From: Acidobacteriaceae bacterium
GTDB taxonomy: Bacteria; Acidobacteriota; Terriglobia; Terriglobales; Acidobacteriaceae
Direction: 5' to 3'
DNA: 64,000 nucleotides
Assembly: GCA_003132405.1 (NCBI GenBank)
Contig: PKXQ01000057.1
Coordinates: 31,139-95,138 of the forward strand
The notes beneath the pieces are model-generated. The model was not told the origin of the DNA and made no database searches. It was given only the letters and a program-made list of their open reading frames with translations. Each line of letters starts with the position of its first letter. Position 1 is the stretch's first letter. A program made the translations under genes and the position numbers. Below are positions 60,084-64,000 of this stretch, in pieces.

Positions 60084-61244
60084 TCAGTCTAGTTCCGTGA
60101 CTGGTAAAGCTCGGAAATCGTCAGCGATTGGAAAACTGTGCGTCGAGCGACAGATAATAGCGCCACGGGCAATCCGAGATTTGCCCACCACGTTGCGTAC
60201 GAAATCCAGGTTCACTGCGTCGCCGGCCGCCGGTACTTCCGTCCACTTCGCTTCCAACAGTTCCAGATGTCCGGCGATATCCACAACGAAATCCACCTCG
60301 CGCGTTCGATCGCGCCAGAAGAACAGACTGCCCACGCGTCCGGCGCGGCGCTCTCGCTCGCGCAATTGGGCAAAGACAAATGTTTCCCAAACGGCGCCGG
60401 CCGCAGGTGCCTGACGGAGGGCTTCTTCGGAGCGGATGTTCAATAGGGCGCAAAGAAGACCGGTATCCGCCAAGTAAAGTTTGGGACTCTTGACGATGGA
60501 CTTGGTGCGATTCGAGAACCATGGCTCGAGCAACACGATCTGCCCCGACGCCTCAAGAATGGATAACCAATGATTCGCCGTGGAGGGAGCGATGCCGATA
60601 TCTCTCGCCAGATCGGCTTTGTTGAGTAAGTTTGCCGAACGGAGAGCGCAAGCACGCAGAAAGCGCTCGAAATCCCGTAGGCTGCCCACGTTGGCGAGCG
60701 AGCGTACGTCGCGTTCCAGATAAGTGGCCAGATAAGAGTTGTAGAAGTTCGTCCCGTCAATGTCTAAGTTAGCGTAGAGTTCGGGAAACCCGCCCCGCAC
60801 GATGGCAGTTTCGAGCACGGTTGGCGGCAGTGCCGCAAGAATTTCCTTAAAGGACAGTGTTTCCAATTCGGCGATGTCGGCTCGTCCGGCCAGCGATTCG
60901 GAAACACTCTTCATCAGCGTGAATTTTTGAGAACCCGTGAGCAGGAACTGCCCATTGCGGGCTCGGCTTGAGTCTACTGCGCCCTTGAGGTATCGAAACA
61001 AGCCGGGCGCGTATTGCACCTCATCGATGACCACGGGCGGCGGGTGGCGGCGAAGGAAGCTCAGTGGCTCTTTTTCAGCCTGTTCGGCTTCGGTAGGGAG
61101 GTCGAGGGACACGAAGTCATGGTTCGGGAAGAGCCTCCGAAAGGTAGAAGTCTTGCCGGTCTGACGGGCGCCAGTCAGCACCACCACGGGACGAGTCCGT
61201 GCGGACCGTAGCAGGCGTGGTTCAATATCACGCGGTATCCACAT
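60084..61244 (-). CDS. DUF4143 AAA-type ATPase
   Basis: 386 residues. N-terminal P-loop ATPase with VVVLTGARQTGKTSTFRRLF (Walker A) and PPVVIDEVQYAPGLF (Walker B), sensor LLTGSQKF, then FKEILAALPP and a family stretch FYNSYLATYLERDVRSLANV. The C-terminal DUF4143 domain has a winged helix (NLLNKADLARDIGIAPSTAN) and a restriction-nuclease-like core (VWETFVFAQLRERER … FFWRDRTREVDFVVDIAGHL … LELLEAKW, a D/ExK pattern). The biological role of the family is not settled; members are common in accessory and defence regions. Complete. Confidence 0.9.
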   Translation of the reverse strand: MWIPRDIEPRLLRSARTRPVVVLTGARQTGKTSTFRRLFPNHDFVSLDLPTEAEQAEKEPLSFLRRHPPPVVIDEVQYAPGLFRYLKGAVDSSRARNGQFLLTGSQKFTLMKSVSESLAGRADIAELETLSFKEILAALPPTVLETAIVRGGFPELYANLDIDGTNFYNSYLATYLERDVRSLANVGSLRDFERFLRACALRSANLLNKADLARDIGIAPSTANHWLSILEASGQIVLLEPWFSNRTKSIVKSPKLYLADTGLLCALLNIRSEEALRQAPAAGAVWETFVFAQLRERERRAGRVGSLFFWRDRTREVDFVVDIAGHLELLEAKWTEVPAAGDAVNLDFVRNVVGKSRIARGAIICRSTHSFPIADDFRALPVTELD

Positions 61245-61659
61245 CTGCTAAATATGCGATAGAAGCGAATATTTTGCAAGCGCGCCAAGAATCTCGTCCA
61301 ACTCACGCTGACATCCTTTTACAACCTGTTTCCGTGTTGACGTCAGACTGGTTTTAGGAGCGGGTGCGCGGAACGCCGTGCGTGAGAACAACGACGAAAA
61401 TCCTCGGTATTGGGCGCAGCGCTGGGCAGCGTTCCACGATGGCTAGGGGTTGAACACTGAGGCTCCCGTAATCGCCACGTCCGGGTATTGCAAGTCACCA
61501 ATGTAAGGTTGTGCTGCAGGGCGGTAGCGGCAAGAAGGCCGTCAATGACGGGCGGCGGGGACTCCGCGGCGAGGAAACACTACTAACCGAAAGATTCTTG
61601 CCCAACATCGGGTGCTGAAGGGGCGCCAGCGCGCTCGAAACCTTCACAACGTACACAAC
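61245..61659. other. Gene-poor stretch with a VapC fragment
   Basis: Apart from the damaged VapC tail at 61417-61573 (listed separately), I see no gene, terminator or long repeat here. Confidence 0.45.
61417..61573 (-). pseudogene. Copy C: damaged 3' end of the vapC gene at 55652
   Basis: About 157 bases starting CAGCGCTGGGCAGCG match 55636-55791 closely. The fragment has a one-base deletion (ccgggtatt against cccgagtatt) and a TGG to TAG nonsense change near the end (FNP-stop instead of FNPWPS). Only the last third of the toxin remains, so it is a non-functional relic. Confidence 0.8.
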
Positions 61660-61668
61660 CTACACAAC
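61642..61668. repeat. Three 9-bp tandem repeats over a stop codon
   Basis: On the minus strand GTTGTGTAG, GTTGTGTAC and GTTGTGAAG follow each other. The first holds the TAG stop of the 500-residue gene. Confidence 0.65.
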
Positions 61669-63162
61669 TTCCTGAGTTTCTTGCACTTGCATCTTGTAAC
61701 AGTGACCGCAGGCGGGCGACTCTGGACTATCTGTTATCACTTCATTGGCATAACTCAGTTCATGTACCCGAGCCTGCGTCGCTTTGTCAAGCACGAGCCC
61801 CCTTCCAGCATTGCCGAGTCGGCGCGTGTAAAGCCCGAGGTTCGTTAGCAAATGTCCCACAGTCTCGTTGGTGATCTTCAGCGATTCTCCCTCATCGCCG
61901 TAAATCCGGTTAGCGGTAGCCGCAATTTCACGAACAAACAGTTGCTGCTGGTCAGATTGGTGGCAGTGCCAAAGAACCGCCTTGAGCACCATCGCGTCCT
62001 GTCCACTGGCGCGATCGACGCGCGATTGCTCATCCCATTCTTTCAGCAATTCAATGACGCCATGCTGCAGTTCCAGATCTTTCACGATTGACGCCCCAAG
62101 TACCTGAGCCATTGCGGCGACTTCCGGCCGAAATTGGAATCCAGGCACTCGAAATTTCGAAGCCGCCACGTCGTCGTGACGAAGGATGCGATAACAAAGG
62201 AGTCGGTTTTGGAAGTCTTGTATGACATCATTTGTAGGCAGCGGGAAAAGAGATCTCCGAGAATTCCCGCCAACGTGAATATGAATACTGTTGGGCATCG
62301 ACAGTTGACTGTTGGCGGCTTCGCCGATATACATGCATTTCGCGCAATAGAACTGTTGGAAATCTTTATTCCCTCGGACCAAGTACCCCGGTTGGCTCGA
62401 AGCATCGAGCAATGCTGCCATGCGCTTATTCAGTTGCGGCTTACGCATCAAGAGGGTAGGCATTAGCTCGGCCGGAAGCGCACTTAGAACGGCAGGACTC
62501 GCGTCAGCGAGCAGCACAGGTCTCCGGCACACAGCCGCCAATGTCCGAAGTAACATATCGGCCGCGGGCGCGGGTCCGGTGATTACCACGGAAGGGATGA
62601 ATGGTAGAAAATCCGGGAACCACGTGGCGATCGACCAATGGGCAAGAAGCAAACATTGTTTATTGGGAAGCATGACATGCTTACGCAAAAGAGCGACGAT
62701 GCTATCGATGAGGTCCCGATCTGATTCGAATTCCTGGACGCTGGTTGGCAAAATCAATGACTGCGACAAGGCGAGCGACATTTGGGGCACGTAGTGCCAT
62801 CGGCCATTGTGCTGGATTTCGGTACCGCCTAACCCGTGGAACTTTTTGCTATCGCGGAGCGTGAAAAGGGCCACATTGATTTGTCGGCCTGAGGACGGAC
62901 GAATTAGGTCCAGCACAGGAGTGAACCCAGCCGCAGGTAAATTAGAAGCGAGCCATCCTGACTTAGGATCTTCTTCATTCGATAAACTGTCCTCGACCGG
63001 TGGTATAGAAGTGGTCTCGGTCTTGTCCGTGGCGGCATTTTGGAGTTCGGCGTTGCCTCTAGGTTCACCGTCGGCTACCTGAGGGATAACGACAGATTGG
63101 TCCGTTTGTGCTTCGTCCGCGCTGGTGGATTGTGTGGTCAAACGGTCGGTTGGCTCTTGCAT
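61660..63162 (-). CDS. Unknown 500-residue protein with a decayed P-loop-like core
   Basis: Residues 1-70 are an acidic, Ser/Thr-rich linker. The central part resembles primase/helicase-like ATPases: FLPFIPSVVITGPAPAADML stands where a Walker A GxxxxGK[ST] is expected, but the Gly-Lys-Ser is gone. After it come LAAVCRRPVLLADASPAVLS, LMPTLLMRKPQLNKRMAALL and FYCAKCMYIGEAANS. The C-terminal 130 residues look like a winged-helix-rich domain (FVREIAATANRIYGDEGESL, NETVGHLLTNLGLYTRRLGN). An ATP-binding ancestor followed by loss of catalysis is my reading; no family name is certain. No clear phage genes are adjacent. AGGA lies 9 bases before ATG 63162. Confidence 0.55.
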   Translation of the reverse strand: MQEPTDRLTTQSTSADEAQTDQSVVIPQVADGEPRGNAELQNAATDKTETTSIPPVEDSLSNEEDPKSGWLASNLPAAGFTPVLDLIRPSSGRQINVALFTLRDSKKFHGLGGTEIQHNGRWHYVPQMSLALSQSLILPTSVQEFESDRDLIDSIVALLRKHVMLPNKQCLLLAHWSIATWFPDFLPFIPSVVITGPAPAADMLLRTLAAVCRRPVLLADASPAVLSALPAELMPTLLMRKPQLNKRMAALLDASSQPGYLVRGNKDFQQFYCAKCMYIGEAANSQLSMPNSIHIHVGGNSRRSLFPLPTNDVIQDFQNRLLCYRILRHDDVAASKFRVPGFQFRPEVAAMAQVLGASIVKDLELQHGVIELLKEWDEQSRVDRASGQDAMVLKAVLWHCHQSDQQQLFVREIAATANRIYGDEGESLKITNETVGHLLTNLGLYTRRLGNAGRGLVLDKATQARVHELSYANEVITDSPESPACGHCYKMQVQETQEVV

Positions 63163-63429
63163 CTCGTGATCCTGTCTGTAGCCGTTCCTTATCTCAATTA
63201 AGACGCTCGCTCAGGCAAGGTCAAGAGTACTCGTGGCAATTTCACTTACGGGGTAATCTGTTACCGTGTCTTGGCCTGGTAGGACGTCGCTGAACTCGGG
63301 GCGGACACAATCTGCTTTTCTTCGATCGTACGGGACCTACGAAGCACATTTGGTATTACGAACAGCCGTCGCCGGAAGGTCGGAATAATTACACCAAGAC
63401 GTCAGCGTGCCCGTTTCACATGGACCAAA
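63163..63429. other. Short intergenic stretch
   Basis: 267 bases between two minus-strand genes. Nothing recognisable was found. Confidence 0.4.
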
Positions 63430-64000
63430 CTATTTCGGAGTTTCACCCCGGTTCGCGTCATCCTGCACGGACTTCGTCGTAGCCGACTTTGCGATCGTCG
63501 ACTTGGTGGGCAGACCACATGCAGCCGGGGAATTTGTCATCTGCTTGGCGAATACACGGTAGCTCGGTCCGTCCGGCTGCAACGTCGACCAGTACCCTGA
63601 CCGGCTCAGCAAGGATTTGTGCTGAACGATTATCTGGTTGACCAGAATCTTCACTCCACATTCCAGATTGTTCTTCGGCTGGAGGATGGTTTTGGCCGGA
63701 TCGTTCGCCTTTAGCGCTCGGTCCATCGCCCAATTGAAATCGCAGCCGTAACGCTTGTGGTCTGCGTACGCAAGCTGCAACAATCCTTCACTGCGCATGG
63801 CCAGTGCGCGTTCCGGCTGGCTGTGACGAACGCTCGTATTCGAATTGAGTCCGGCTTCAGCCCCTGCAAGCGCCTGGAAGAAATTAGCCCAAAATGTGCG
63901 CTTGTCTGTCACACCCATTTCGTAAAACCGCGGGCAGAATCGACGCACGCCCCGGGGGACCTGGGAAGAAAGCATTTGGGGCGGCAGCGCGTTCTCGATG
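63430..64000 (-). CDS. Lysozyme-like / transglycosylase-fold protein, 5' end beyond the window
   Basis: The frame stays open to the window end, reading IENALPPQMLSSQVPRG into the first internal ATG (63975), so the gene probably starts outside. The central part has the helical pattern of lytic transglycosylases: TFWANFFQALAGAEAGLNSN (place of the catalytic Glu, in AGAEAG), AMRSEGLLQLAYADHKRYGC, NLECGVKILVNQIIVQHKSL and SGYWSTLQP. The usual motif after the Glu is S-x-G-L-x-Q, kept here as SEGLLQL. It probably cleaves or binds peptidoglycan. The last 40 residues are Lys/Thr/Ser-rich. Confidence 0.65.
   Translation of the reverse strand, partial: IENALPPQMLSSQVPRGVRRFCPRFYEMGVTDKRTFWANFFQALAGAEAGLNSNTSVRHSQPERALAMRSEGLLQLAYADHKRYGCDFNWAMDRALKANDPAKTILQPKNNLECGVKILVNQIIVQHKSLLSRSGYWSTLQPDGPSYRVFAKQMTNSPAACGLPTKSTIAKSATTKSVQDDANRGETPK

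Overview
The window reads as a chromosomal segment of a GC-rich, Gram-negative heterotroph, most likely an Acidobacteriota of the Terriglobales/Koribacter type. This is an inference from several features seen together: an Oar-type TonB receptor with an N-terminal carboxypeptidase-regulatory domain, a winged-helix regulator with one membrane span, a CRTAC1/UnbV protein, a VPEGG-type exosortase substrate, and 'GTCATCCTGAGC…GTCGAAGGACC' intergenic repeats. I saw no rRNA, tRNA or CRISPR array.

Layout. 0-4.2 kb: a 5'-partial secreted protein, a small lipoprotein, a 75-residue exosortase substrate, wecB, an exosortase broken by one missing base, and a phd-vapC pair. 4.4-7.9 kb: a FecR-domain protein followed by a CHASE2-adenylate cyclase. 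8-12.3 kb: accessory DNA with mosaic repeats, an IS1-like remnant, a two-gene DUF2335 cassette, and a complete 2,174-bp IS1595-type element (perfect 26-bp ends, 8-bp target duplication, passenger genes). 12.3-17.4 kb (minus strand): pentaheme cytochrome, GH63 glucosidase, K+ channel. 17.6-29.9 kb: the most striking region, an electron-transfer locus. It holds a NuoE-NuoF fusion, a NuoG-like protein fused to two cyclic-nucleotide-binding domains and a 4Fe-4S dicluster tail, a b-type membrane protein, and a membrane-anchored decaheme cytochrome. Convergent to these is an operon of an outer-membrane beta-barrel and a 1256-residue decaheme cytochrome with a beta-propeller. A tandem HbpS/GlcG-like lipoprotein is divergent from the barrel.

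30-50.4 kb is a glycan uptake and degradation neighbourhood: two paralogous (alpha/alpha)6 glycosidases, a trehalase, a TonB receptor, its likely membrane-bound regulator, a TPR protein, a CRTAC1 protein and a GH36 alpha-galactosidase. 50.7-55 kb carries surface-sugar genes (a GDP-mannose/UDP-glucose-type dehydrogenase and rfbB-rfbA-rfbC). 55-61.6 kb is a dense toxin-antitoxin island of Phd/VapB/UPF0175 and PIN-domain modules with duplicated, frameshifted and truncated copies and a DUF4143 ATPase. 61.6-64 kb has an unknown 500-residue protein with a decayed P-loop and a lysozyme-like protein cut by the window end.

Working model (inference): NADH oxidised by the NuoEF fusion passes electrons through the cNMP-binding Fe-S protein and the b-type membrane protein to the periplasmic decaheme cytochrome. 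They then leave through the barrel/propeller-cytochrome pair to an acceptor outside the cell. The nearby CHASE2 cyclase is one possible source of the nucleotide signal.
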